Shown: positions 51,947 through 60,348 of the stretch, one piece after another
How the letters are laid out: the number at the start of each line of letters is the position of its first letter
Numbering within the stretch: position 1 is the stretch's first letter
NCBI RefSeq assembly: GCF_009848505.1
Contig: NZ_WWDL01000021.1
Span: 1-64,000, forward strand
Direction of reading: 5' to 3'
Length of the DNA stretch: 64,000 nt
Origin: Muricoccus harenae
GTDB lineage: Bacteria > Pseudomonadota > Alphaproteobacteria > Acetobacterales > Acetobacteraceae
The notes under the pieces: model-generated
The model's input: the letters and a program-made list of their open reading frames with translations, nothing else
The model's database searches: none
Told to the model about the DNA's origin: nothing
Program-made: the position numbers and the translations under genes

Positions 51947-52740
51947 TGAGCCGGGGCCGGATCGAGCTGGTGATCGGGGCGGTGCTGGCGGCGATCCTGC
52001 TCGCCGTCAGCTTTGCGCCCGGGCTGTTCGCCGGGCCGCCCGAGGCGGTGGAGGTGACGCGGCGGCTGGAGGCGCCTTCCGCGCAATTCTGGTTCGGCAC
52101 GGACGAGACCGGGCGGGATGTCTATGCGCGCGTCGTGCATGGGGCTGGAACCACCCTTGGCATCGTGGGCGCGGCCATCGCCGTTGCCGCGCTGCTGGGC
52201 GGGGGACTGGGCGCGGTGGCCGGCTATATGGGCCGGGTGCCGGACCTGGCGCTGTCCCGAGCGGCGGATGCGCTGCTGGCCTTTCCGCCGATCATCCTTG
52301 GCGTGGTGCTGGCCAGCACGCTAGGGGCCGGGGCCGGCAACCTGATCCTGGCGCTCGCCATTATCTATGCGCCGGTCTTCTTCCGCGTGGCGCGGGCGGC
52401 GGGGCTGATGGAATCGCAGCGCGCCTATGTGGAGGCGGCGCGGGCGCTTGGCCATGGCGAATGGGCGGTGCTGCTGCGGCATGTCGCGCGCAACGTCGCG
52501 CCCGTCGTGATCCTGCAATGCGTGATCCTGTTTCCGCTGGCCCTGCAGATCCAGGCGGCGCTGGGCTTTCTCGGCCTCGGCGTGCCGCCGCCCACGGCGG
52601 ATTGGGGCGCCAGCCTGCAGGAAAGCCGGAACTACCTGACCGTCGCGCCCTGGCTGGCGATTTTCCCCGGCCTTGCCTTGCTGCTCGCCGCCATCGCCGC
52701 GTCCCTGCTCGGGCGGGCCTTGCAGATGCGGGACGGCTGA
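51946..52740 (+). CDS. ABC importer permease, DppC type
   Basis: 264 residues. A short N-terminus then QFWFGTDETGRDVYARVVHG, the DppC/OppC GTD-x-x-GRD motif, several hydrophobic segments and the EAA loop YVEAARALGHGEWAVLLRHV. ATG shares its A with the previous stop (TGATG). Last gene of the nine-cistron run. Confidence 0.9.
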   Translation: MSRGRIELVIGAVLAAILLAVSFAPGLFAGPPEAVEVTRRLEAPSAQFWFGTDETGRDVYARVVHGAGTTLGIVGAAIAVAALLGGGLGAVAGYMGRVPDLALSRAADALLAFPPIILGVVLASTLGAGAGNLILALAIIYAPVFFRVARAAGLMESQRAYVEAARALGHGEWAVLLRHVARNVAPVVILQCVILFPLALQIQAALGFLGLGVPPPTADWGASLQESRNYLTVAPWLAIFPGLALLLAAIAASLLGRALQMRDG

Positions 52741-52779
52741 GAGCCCCGGCGGCCATGCCAGGGCATGGCCGCCGCACGC

Positions 52780-54045
52780 TCACCCCGCCCTGGCGCGGGT
52801 CTCCTGGAGCAGCGCATCAAACAGGCGTTGCTGCTCCCGAAGCTCCTCGGCTAGCGGCGCGTAGACAAGCCGCCTGTCGCCATCCGGCTGCAACTCGAAC
52901 AACCCGTTCGGGCAGTAGCGGTCATCGTCCCAGCCGGGATGCGACAGCACGGGATAGAGGCAGATTCCCTCGATGGGCACGCCCGCGCGCATGGCAGCGC
53001 GCACCTCCTCGCAGACATAGCGCAGCCATGGCACGCGCTCGTCGCCCTCGATGCTGGTCTCCGCCAGGAAGATCGGGCGGCGGTAGCGCGCATAGACATC
53101 GGCGAAAAGCATGCGGAGCGGCCGGTGGAGCGGGTCGGCGGGCAGCACGGCCTCGCGCTCGCCGCCATGCAGCCATTGGTTGTTCCAATAGTAATTCACG
53201 CCGACGATATCGACGATCTCGGGCCCGCCGCCGAGTTCGGGCGAGGCCTGGCCAGCCAGCATGTCCCAGGCATGGAACTGCCCCTGGTTGCGGGCGAGCG
53301 CATCCACCGGGTCCTGGTCCGGGCGCGGGATGATGTTGATCATGGGATCGATCGACACGATGCGCGCGCCAGGCGCCGCCTCGCGCACCGCCCGCCCCCC
53401 GGCGATCGCCGCGCGGACGAGCTGCATCTTCAATGCATCGCTGTAGGCGCGGTCCGTGTGGCCGGGATTCATCAACCCGGCCTCGCCGCCGGCCCAGGCG
53501 AAGAAGGAGATCTCGTTCACCGGGCAGACCATGGGGGGATGGCCTGTCTCCTCCAGGTGCAGCCGGGCGAAGGCGCGGGCGAAATTGGCGAAGCGGCTTA
53601 CGAAGGCGGCGGAATAGACGTCGAGCCCATCCGGCCAGCCGTAATGGCAGAGGTCCCAGGCCACCTGGGTTCCGGTGACCTTCGCGGCGCGCAGCGCCGG
53701 TAGCACCGAGGACCAGTCGTAATGGCCCGGCGCCGTCTCGATCAGGTGCCAGCGGACGCCGTCACGCGCAACACGGATGCCGTGCTCCGCCAGCTGCCGG
53801 TAGTCCTCGGCGGCCAGCACGTCGTGCCGCGTGCTGCGGAGCAGGTCGAGCCGCCGGCCATCCCGGCGGCGATGGGTGGAGCATTCGAAGCCGCCCATGA
53901 AGAAGCTCTGGAACAGCCGGGTCCCGGAGGAACGTCCCCTCTGGGGGAAGAGGGGCGTGATCTCCCCGTCCTGCGCGCCCGCGAGTGATGTGGCCATCTC
54001 CTGCCCCCTGCCATGCCCGGCGCGCGCGGCACTCGGATCATTCAT
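52780..54045 (-). CDS. GH1-like glycoside hydrolase family protein
   Basis: 421 residues of a clan-A TIM-barrel hydrolase. FFMGGFECSTHRRRDGRRLD near the N-terminus, ARDGVRWHLIETAPGHYDWS, the acid/base glutamate in VCPVNEISFFAW and the nucleophile in PIFLAETSIEGDER; VGVNYYWNNQWLHG corresponds to the GH1 N-Y-Y segment. ATG 54045 has GGAG upstream; GTG 54054 is an alternative. It lies 93 bp after a MurG-like transferase on the same strand, so the two may be cotranscribed. No signal peptide is seen; a cytoplasmic activity on a newly made glycan or glycoside is inferred. Confidence 0.75.
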   Translation of the reverse strand: MNDPSAARAGHGRGQEMATSLAGAQDGEITPLFPQRGRSSGTRLFQSFFMGGFECSTHRRRDGRRLDLLRSTRHDVLAAEDYRQLAEHGIRVARDGVRWHLIETAPGHYDWSSVLPALRAAKVTGTQVAWDLCHYGWPDGLDVYSAAFVSRFANFARAFARLHLEETGHPPMVCPVNEISFFAWAGGEAGLMNPGHTDRAYSDALKMQLVRAAIAGGRAVREAAPGARIVSIDPMINIIPRPDQDPVDALARNQGQFHAWDMLAGQASPELGGGPEIVDIVGVNYYWNNQWLHGGEREAVLPADPLHRPLRMLFADVYARYRRPIFLAETSIEGDERVPWLRYVCEEVRAAMRAGVPIEGICLYPVLSHPGWDDDRYCPNGLFELQPDGDRRLVYAPLAEELREQQRLFDALLQETRARAG

Positions 54046-54138
54046 TCCGTTCACTCCAAGAATTCGCCAGCGGGCCGGAGTCCCTCACGCGGGCCGCGGC
54101 GGATCGTTTCCGCCGCCCCCGGCCATTATCCCGGATCG

Positions 54139-55248
54139 TCAGGCCGCGGCGGCGGCCTGGCGTTGCGCGCCGATCTCCAGGATCAGCCGCGCCGCCGCCT
54201 CGACCCCGCCGCTGCCGGTCACCAGGGATCGGGCGCGGGCGGCCATGGCCGCGGTCTTGGCGGGCTCCTCCAGGATGGAGCAGAAAGCCTCCGCCAGCCC
54301 GTCCGCTTCGATGGCATCCGGCAGGAAGCTATGCGCCGCCCGGTGGCGCCCCAGGGCTTCGGCCAGCAGCAGGGTTTCCGAGATGGGCCCCGGCACCAGC
54401 ACCAGGGGCGTGCCCAGGGCCGCACCCTCATGCATGGTGCTCGTGCCCTCGCCGATCAGGATGTCGGTGGCCTGGATGTGCAGCAATGCGTCTGCTTGAG
54501 GAATCACGCCGCGGCAATGCAACCAATTGGGGAATCCATCCTCAAGCCCCAGGACGCTGCGCAGCTCGTCCTCGTCCCGCACGGCCATCAGGTGCAGCTC
54601 CAACTCCGGATGCGCGCCTTGCCGCAACTGCTCCACCGCGCCATAGAGGCCGCGGAGAACGCGGCTGGCGAAGTCCCGGCCAAAGGGGAAGTTCCGTACG
54701 GAATACAGGACCGTCGGCCGGCCGGAGAGCCCTAGCCTTGCGCGCGCCTCTGTCTTGTCAGGCACCGCCTCCAGGTCCAGGAAGGGACCCGTCTTAACGA
54801 TCTTGTCTTCGACGAGCGACAGCTCCGGCGGCAGCGCGACCAGCGGCGCATAGGCCCAGATGATCGCGTCCATCTGCATCATGAAGGGCCAGTCGCCGAA
54901 CAGCTCGTCGCCGACCGGCGGGATGGGGATGGAGACCCAGGCCGCATGTGGAACGCAGGCGCGGAGCGGCAGCAGGTAGCGGGCCGTGTCGTCCACGATG
55001 ACATCGGCATCGCCGAAGCAGGCCTTGGTGACCGCATCGCGGTTCTCGCGCGTGATGGGCGGCAGCAGGCGCGGCTGGTAGCCCATCTTGATCGTCATCT
55101 CGATGTTGAGCGGCCGCATCCGCACCGTGTCGAGCACGAATTCGACCTCGACCGAGGGATCGATCCGGCGCAGGGTCCGCGCCAATGTCGCGGTCCGGGA
55201 GATATGGCCGATGCCGCCTTCGACGCAGGGAAGCATGATGACCTTCAC
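54139..55248 (-). CDS. MurG-like (GT28-type) glycosyltransferase
   Basis: 369 residues, GT-B fold. MKVIMLPCVEGGIGHISRTA is the donor-side glycine loop with the G-H pair seen in MurG and monogalactosyldiacylglycerol synthases; the C-terminal half has TVLYSVRNFPFGRDFASRVL, LIGEGTSTMHEGAALGTPLV (the nucleotide-sugar-binding region) and GPISETLLLAEAL. No peptidoglycan genes are nearby, so it is likely a dedicated transferase for a surface or storage glycan. Divergent from the GH1-like gene at 55591. Confidence 0.75.
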   Translation of the reverse strand: MKVIMLPCVEGGIGHISRTATLARTLRRIDPSVEVEFVLDTVRMRPLNIEMTIKMGYQPRLLPPITRENRDAVTKACFGDADVIVDDTARYLLPLRACVPHAAWVSIPIPPVGDELFGDWPFMMQMDAIIWAYAPLVALPPELSLVEDKIVKTGPFLDLEAVPDKTEARARLGLSGRPTVLYSVRNFPFGRDFASRVLRGLYGAVEQLRQGAHPELELHLMAVRDEDELRSVLGLEDGFPNWLHCRGVIPQADALLHIQATDILIGEGTSTMHEGAALGTPLVLVPGPISETLLLAEALGRHRAAHSFLPDAIEADGLAEAFCSILEEPAKTAAMAARARSLVTGSGGVEAAARLILEIGAQRQAAAAA

Positions 55249-55590
55249 GAGGGCCGGCCCCGATGGGGTGTCGCGTCACGTTCGGCGAGGGGCTTCATCC
55301 ATTTCTCCATTCCATGCTGGATCCAGCGTTATTCCCCGAAACACGCGCACCGTTTTCCGGATGCGTCGTCTTCAGGATGCGCCGGCGGCCCATGGGTCAC
55401 AACGCTCTCACGCGAGGATTGATTGCGCCTCTATCTTGTGTGATCGCGGATCCATGCGCGTTTCCACACATGACGTCACGCGTGACGAAACGGCGGAAAC
55501 TTTCGTGTCTGCCGCTGAAACGATGGCGGAATTAGGGCGCTTACGCCGAACGTGCCGGCCGGCGCAGAGAAGTGAGGAGTATCGACGGGA
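55249..55590. promoter_or_regulatory. 342-bp divergent intergenic region with nested palindromes
   Basis: No gene is seen. Base composition is lower in GC than its surroundings. GTCACGCGTGAC (55475-55486) is a perfect 12-bp palindrome overlapping TGACGTCA (55471-55478), a perfect 8-bp palindrome. These are plausible sites for a regulator shared by the two divergent genes. Confidence 0.45.
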
Positions 55591-56892
55591 ATGTCTAGAC
55601 TGGAGCTCTGGGGCGGAATTGAATGCACAGTTCTGCGCGCAGGGGGCGAATGGCGCGATCAGCTCTGCGAAACAGGGCATCATGATCGCGACACGGATCT
55701 GGATCTCATCGCCTCGCTGGGCATCCGTCATCTCCGCTACCCCGTTCTCTGGGAAAAGGTCGCGCCGGAGGATCTGCGGAAGCCGGATTGGAGTTGGCCT
55801 GACGCACGGCTGGCGCGCTTGCGTGAGCTGGGTTGCGAGCCGATCGTCGGTCTCGTGCATCACGGTTCGGGGCCGGCCTATACCAGCCTTCTCGATCCGC
55901 TCTTTCCGGAGAAGCTCGCGGATTACGCAAGGCAGGTAGCCATGCGCTATCCCTGGGTGCGCGATTGGACGCCCGTCAATGAACCCCTCACCACCGCCCG
56001 CTTCTCCGGCCTCTACGGCCATTGGTTCCCGCACGGGTGCGATGGGCGGAGCTTCCTGACGGCGCTCACCAACGAATGTCGCGCCGTGAACCTGGCCATG
56101 CGCGCGATCCGCGAGGTGCGGCCTGATGCCCGGCTGATCCAGACCGAGGATCTCGGCCGCGTCTTCTCGACGCCGCCACTGGCCGCGCAGGCCGCGCATG
56201 AGAACGAGCGCCGCTGGCTGAGCCTTGACCTGCTCTGCGGCCGGGTGAACAGCAGCCACTCCTGGTACGACGTCATGGTGTCGGAAGGCGTGCCGCGGGA
56301 GCATCTGGACCAGCTGGTGGCAGAACCCTGCCCGCCGGACATCATCGGCATCAACCATTACGTGACCAGCGACCGCTACCTGGACCATCGCGTGGAGCTC
56401 TACCCGCCGGAGACTGTCGGCGGCGGCCCTGAGCTGCGCTATGCGGATGTTGAGGCGGTGCGCGTGCCCTTGCCGCCGCATGAGCACACCGGGGCGGAGG
56501 CGCGGCTGCGCGAGGCCTGGGAGCGCTACGGGCTGCCCATGGCCGTCACCGAGGCGCATCTGGGATGCCGGGAGCCGGAGGAATCCGTGCGCTGGCTGAT
56601 GGAGGTGTGGGATGGCGCCTGCCGCCTGCGGCAGGAGGGTGTCGATCTGCATGCGGTGACGGTCTGGTCCATGTTCGGGGCGATGGACTGGTGCTCGCTG
56701 CTCCGGCGCCGGGACGGCAACTATGAGCCGGGTGTCTTCGACGTGCGCCATGACCCGCCGCGGCCAACACCGCTCGCCGAGGCGGTCCGCGCGCTGGCGA
56801 CCACAGGCCGCTACCTGCACCCCGTGGCGCAAGAGCCTGGCTGGTGGCGGCGCGAAGACCGGTACCTGGTCGGGCAGCGGCGCGTCGCCTGA
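55591..56892 (+). CDS. GH1-family glycoside hydrolase (beta-glucosidase-like)
   Basis: 433 residues. LELWGGIECTVLRAGGEWRD at the start, LGIRHLRYPVLWEKVAPEDL (the first barrel strands), acid/base in WTPVNEPLTTARF and nucleophile in MAVTEAHLGCREPEE; DIIGINHYVTSDRYLDH is the GH1 N-H-Y segment. Compared with standard GH1 enzymes (about 450 residues, nucleophile in T-E-N-G), the nucleophile loop is T-E-A-H. In other bacteria this domain is fused to an RmlD-like reductase; here it is free-standing. RBS GAGGAG. Forms a set with the divergent GT and the other GH1-like gene. Confidence 0.8.
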   Translation: MSRLELWGGIECTVLRAGGEWRDQLCETGHHDRDTDLDLIASLGIRHLRYPVLWEKVAPEDLRKPDWSWPDARLARLRELGCEPIVGLVHHGSGPAYTSLLDPLFPEKLADYARQVAMRYPWVRDWTPVNEPLTTARFSGLYGHWFPHGCDGRSFLTALTNECRAVNLAMRAIREVRPDARLIQTEDLGRVFSTPPLAAQAAHENERRWLSLDLLCGRVNSSHSWYDVMVSEGVPREHLDQLVAEPCPPDIIGINHYVTSDRYLDHRVELYPPETVGGGPELRYADVEAVRVPLPPHEHTGAEARLREAWERYGLPMAVTEAHLGCREPEESVRWLMEVWDGACRLRQEGVDLHAVTVWSMFGAMDWCSLLRRRDGNYEPGVFDVRHDPPRPTPLAEAVRALATTGRYLHPVAQEPGWWRREDRYLVGQRRVA

Positions 56893-56905
56893 CGGCGCGC
56901 CCGGA

Positions 56906-57265
56906 TCAATCCATCCGCCAGACCAGGATCGCCGCCAGCAGGCACAGGGCCAGGACCGCCACGATGACGGCCACGGTCCGATGGCTGCCGGAGGGCGGCA
57001 CCCGGTTGCTGGCCGCGTCGGGCGGGACCGGGGCATCGCGCCTTTCCCGCTCGCGCACCTCCGCCACCAGCTTCGGGTCCAGCGGCGCGCCCGCGGCCTC
57101 GTCATCCGTGCCGAGCGGGGCGAGGCCGGGGTCCAGCATCGGCACCTTGTCGCCGGTTGCGCCGCTTTCGGCGTCTCGCTTGAGCTGGGCGGCATTGGAG
57201 GTGGGGGTCACCGGCACGGGGACCGGGCGCGGTTCCAGCTCGGTCGGGTCGTCATTCTTCGGCAT
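56906..57265 (-). CDS. Small C-terminally anchored membrane protein, unknown function
   Basis: 119 residues. A proline-rich acidic N-terminus (NDDPTELEPRPVPVPVTPT) and a charged middle lead into a single hydrophobic C-terminal helix (TVAVIVAVLALCLLAAILVW). No signal peptide; it should be anchored with the N-terminus in the cytoplasm. It starts three bases after the ndh stop, so it is the last cistron of the cyanophycin operon. I do not recognise a family. Confidence 0.7.
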   Translation of the reverse strand: MPKNDDPTELEPRPVPVPVTPTSNAAQLKRDAESGATGDKVPMLDPGLAPLGTDDEAAGAPLDPKLVAEVRERERRDAPVPPDAASNRVPPSGSHRTVAVIVAVLALCLLAAILVWRMD

Positions 57266-57267
57266 GC

Positions 57268-58626
57268 TCAGCCTCCTGGCCTTGCGGTGGCTTCGGCACG
57301 CTGCGGGGCCTGGGGCCCGGGCGCGGCGGTCTCGCCGCTAGGGGGCGCCTGCTGGGTGGTGCTCCGGGGCTCTAGCCGGGTGATCAGCCGGGCGCCGCGC
57401 TGGAAGGTGATGTAGCTCCACAGCCATTCGAAGGAGACGACGACGCGGCTGCGGAAGCCGATCAGGTACCAGACATGGGCGATGCCCCAGAACCACCAGC
57501 CCAGCAGCCCCTTCAGCCGGAACCCGTCCAGCGCGACCACCGCCGAGCGGCGCCCGATGGTGGCGAGATCCCCCTGGTGGCGATAGGCGAAGGGGGGCGG
57601 GGCCGGGCGGCCCGCCGCACGTGCGGCGATCACCTTGCCGACATAGCGGCCCATCTGCTTTGCGGCCGGGGCGTTGCCGGGGATCGGCTTGCCCTTGCCA
57701 TCCTTGGCGGTCACCAGGTCGCCCACCACGAAAATCTCGGGATGGCCGGGCACGGAGAGGTCGGGGCCCGCCACCACGCGGCCGGCGCGGTCGCGCTCCG
57801 CCCCGATCCAGCTTCCCGCCGGGGAGGCGACCACGCCGGCGGCCCAGACCGTGGTGCTCGCCTCGATCCGCTCGTCCCCGAGGGAAACGCCGCCGGCATC
57901 GCAATTGGTCACCCGGGCATCGGTGCGGACCTCCACCCCCATGCGACGGAGGGAGCGGGTGGCGTAGTCCGATAGCTCCTCCGGGAAGGTCGCCAGGAGG
58001 CGCGGGCCGGCCTCCACCAGCAGGATGCGCGCCTTGCGCGGGTCCACATGGCGGAACTCGCGCTGCAGGGCGTGGCGCGACAGCTCGGCCATGGCGCCCG
58101 CCAGCTCCACCCCCGTGGGGCCGCCGCCGACCACCACGAAGGTGAGCAGGCGCCGGCGCTCCGACTCGTCCGAGGCCAGCTCGGCGCGCTCGAAGGCGAC
58201 GAGCAGGCGTCGGCGGATGGCGGTCGCATCCTCGATCGTCTTGAGGCCGGGCGCCACCGCGGCCCATTCATCCTTGCCGAAATAGGAATGGGTCGCGCCG
58301 GTGCCGAGCACCAGCACGTCATAGGGGATGGCCTTGCCATCGGCATGGACCAGCCGCGCCTGGGCGTCCACAGCCGTCACCTCGGCCATCAGCACGGTGG
58401 CATTCGCCTGGCGGCGGAAGACGGTGCGGACCGGCCAGGCGATGTCCCCGGGGGAGAGGGCGGCGGTTGCCACCTGGTAGAGCAAGGGCTGGAACAGATG
58501 GTGGTTCTGCCGGTCCAGGATGGTCAGCGAGACGGGGGCCCCCGCCAGGGCGCGCGAGGCCTCCAGCCCGCCGAAGCCGGCCCCGACCACCACCACGCGC
58601 AAGGGGGGGCGTCCCATCCGGGCCAC
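57268..58626 (-). CDS. ndh: Type II NADH:quinone oxidoreductase
   Basis: 452 residues. FAD loop VVVVGAGFGGLEASRALAG, NHHLFQPLLYQVATAALSP (the NDH-2 quinone-side motif), NADH loop FVVVGGGPTGVELAGAMAEL, PEIFVVGDLV for FAD closure and a C-terminal amphipathic membrane anchor (LLGWWFWGIAHVWYLIGFRS). It oxidises NADH without proton pumping. GTG 58626 overlaps the cphB stop by one base; ATG 58617 is the alternative. A respiratory enzyme in a cyanophycin operon is unusual. Confidence 0.9.
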   Translation of the reverse strand: MARMGRPPLRVVVVGAGFGGLEASRALAGAPVSLTILDRQNHHLFQPLLYQVATAALSPGDIAWPVRTVFRRQANATVLMAEVTAVDAQARLVHADGKAIPYDVLVLGTGATHSYFGKDEWAAVAPGLKTIEDATAIRRRLLVAFERAELASDESERRRLLTFVVVGGGPTGVELAGAMAELSRHALQREFRHVDPRKARILLVEAGPRLLATFPEELSDYATRSLRRMGVEVRTDARVTNCDAGGVSLGDERIEASTTVWAAGVVASPAGSWIGAERDRAGRVVAGPDLSVPGHPEIFVVGDLVTAKDGKGKPIPGNAPAAKQMGRYVGKVIAARAAGRPAPPPFAYRHQGDLATIGRRSAVVALDGFRLKGLLGWWFWGIAHVWYLIGFRSRVVVSFEWLWSYITFQRGARLITRLEPRSTTQQAPPSGETAAPGPQAPQRAEATARPGG

Positions 58627-59471
58627 TACTGGTCGGCCGCCTGCGCCACGGGCTCGTCCGCGGCCGCGGCTATGGCCGGCCGCCGGTCCCGCAGGTCGAA
58701 GCGGTCGCCATGGCAGAGGACATGCAGCCGGACATCGTGAATGGAGAGCGCACGGTCCGCCTCCGCCTCGGCGATGTTGGAATGGGTGACGCCGCCACCA
58801 TCGACGACATAGACGCCGCCGCTTCCGATCACCTCGAATTTGTGCCCGCGGAGGATGATGGCCGTGTCCTCATCGATGCCGATGCCCAGCTCGCGCGGGT
58901 TCTGCGCCACGGCGCCCAGCAGGCGCCCGATCCGGCCGCGCTCCGCGAAATGCTGGTCAATGATGACGTCCCGTACAAGGCCCAGCCCGGCAGCGAGATG
59001 CAGGTCGCCGATGCGATGCGTCTCCTGGCTGCTGCCCTTCACCAGCATCGTGTCGCTCATGACCGAGGCGCCGGCGGAGGTGCCGGCGATCACGCCACCG
59101 GCCTCGTGGATCTCGCGGACGCGCTGCTCCACCGGCGTGTCGCCGAGCTGGCTGCTGATGCGGAGTTGGTCGCCGCCGGAGAAGAAGACACCGGTCGCGC
59201 CATCGAAGACGCGCAGCTTCTCCTCGTCCCGCGCCTCGGAACGTTCCTCGACATAGAGCTCCACGAGGTCCGTCACGCCCAGGGCCGCAAAGGCGTCCTT
59301 ATAGGAGTCGAAATAGCCTTCCGGCTGGTGCGAGGCGACGGTGGCGATGACGAGCCGGCCGCCCTTCAGGTGGCGGGCCACCTCGCGCAGGATGATCCGC
59401 TCCCCCTGCTTGTCCTCATGCCCGCCGATGATGATGAGAGGGCCCCTGCCCATCCGGCTCCGGTCAGGCAT
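58626..59471 (-). CDS. cphB: Cyanophycinase
   Basis: 281 residues of the serine peptidase S51 family. LIIIGGHEDKQGERIILREV near the start, VFFSGGDQLRISSQLG, the nucleophilic serine in IAGTSAGASVMSDTMLV, and DQHFAERGRIGRLLGAVA with the histidine. It hydrolyses cyanophycin to beta-Asp-Arg dipeptides. Overlaps the isoaspartyl peptidase by eight bases. No signal peptide, so intracellular. Confidence 0.92.
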   Translation of the reverse strand: MPDRSRMGRGPLIIIGGHEDKQGERIILREVARHLKGGRLVIATVASHQPEGYFDSYKDAFAALGVTDLVELYVEERSEARDEEKLRVFDGATGVFFSGGDQLRISSQLGDTPVEQRVREIHEAGGVIAGTSAGASVMSDTMLVKGSSQETHRIGDLHLAAGLGLVRDVIIDQHFAERGRIGRLLGAVAQNPRELGIGIDEDTAIILRGHKFEVIGSGGVYVVDGGGVTHSNIAEAEADRALSIHDVRLHVLCHGDRFDLRDRRPAIAAAADEPVAQAADQ

Positions 59472-60348
59472 GGGGGGCTTCCTCGCTCTTGTGCAGATAG
59501 GCGTGCAGCGTCTCGTCCTCGCTGGTTACGATGCCCACGGCGAAATGCGGGCTGTTATGGGCCCAGCCGATGCGTCCGGCCCGGTCGAGCACGATCCCGC
59601 CGGCCTCGCCGCCAATCCGGCCGAGCTGCGAGATCGCCTGTTCGATTGCCGCCTGGGGCGGTTGTGATTCCATGGATTGCATGACGCGCGCGGCGAGCAT
59701 GCCGCGCGAGATGCTCTCCCCATCGCCCGAGAACGCTACGGCGCCGAGAGAGTTGTCGGCGTAGAGGCCGCAGCCGGGCAGGGGGGAATCCCCCACCCGC
59801 CCCGCTGGGCAGCCCTCCAGCCCCCCGGTGGAGGTGCCGGCCGCCAGGTTCCCCCGCATGTCCAGCGCGACGCAGCCCACTGTGTCATGGCCGGGGTCAT
59901 GGTCCGCATCCTCCGCCACCAGCAGTTCGGCGGGGGCACAGGCTTCGGCGCCATGCGCCTCGGCGAAGCGGCGCGCGCCCTCGGCCACCAGCAGGGTGGG
60001 GGCTTCCCGCAACATCAGCCGGGCGACCGAGACGGGGTGGCGCATGTCCCGGAGTGCTGCGACGCCACCGAGGTCGAGAGTGTCGCCATCCATGATGGCC
60101 GCATCCATCTCCACCTCGCCATCGGCGTTGCGGACGGAGCCGCGGCCGGCATTGAAAGTCGGGTCGTCCTCCAGCACCCGGATCGTGGCCTCCACCGCAT
60201 CCACCGCGCTGCCGCCCGAGCGGAGCACGGCGGCGCCGGCGGCGAGCGCATCGAGGCAGCCGGCGCGGTTTGCCCGGTGCTTTTCCGGCACAATCTCCTT
60301 CGCCCCGCCATGAAGCACGAGGGCCCAGCGCATGCTTCCCATGCTCAC
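59464..60348 (-). CDS. iaaA: Isoaspartyl peptidase / plant-type L-asparaginase
   Basis: 294 residues, Ntn hydrolase. LVLHGGAKEIVPEKHRANRA, FNAGRGSVRNADGEVEMDAA, and the autocleavage site HDTVGCVALDMRGNLAAGTS where the threonine becomes the new N-terminal nucleophile. It would split beta-Asp-Arg dipeptides released by cyanophycinase into Asp and Arg. GTG 60348 overlaps the cphA stop (GTGA); ATG 60342 is possible. Links cphA and cphB, so the operon contains a full synthesis/degradation cycle. Confidence 0.9.
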   Translation of the reverse strand: MSMGSMRWALVLHGGAKEIVPEKHRANRAGCLDALAAGAAVLRSGGSAVDAVEATIRVLEDDPTFNAGRGSVRNADGEVEMDAAIMDGDTLDLGGVAALRDMRHPVSVARLMLREAPTLLVAEGARRFAEAHGAEACAPAELLVAEDADHDPGHDTVGCVALDMRGNLAAGTSTGGLEGCPAGRVGDSPLPGCGLYADNSLGAVAFSGDGESISRGMLAARVMQSMESQPPQAAIEQAISQLGRIGGEAGGIVLDRAGRIGWAHNSPHFAVGIVTSEDETLHAYLHKSEEAPHA

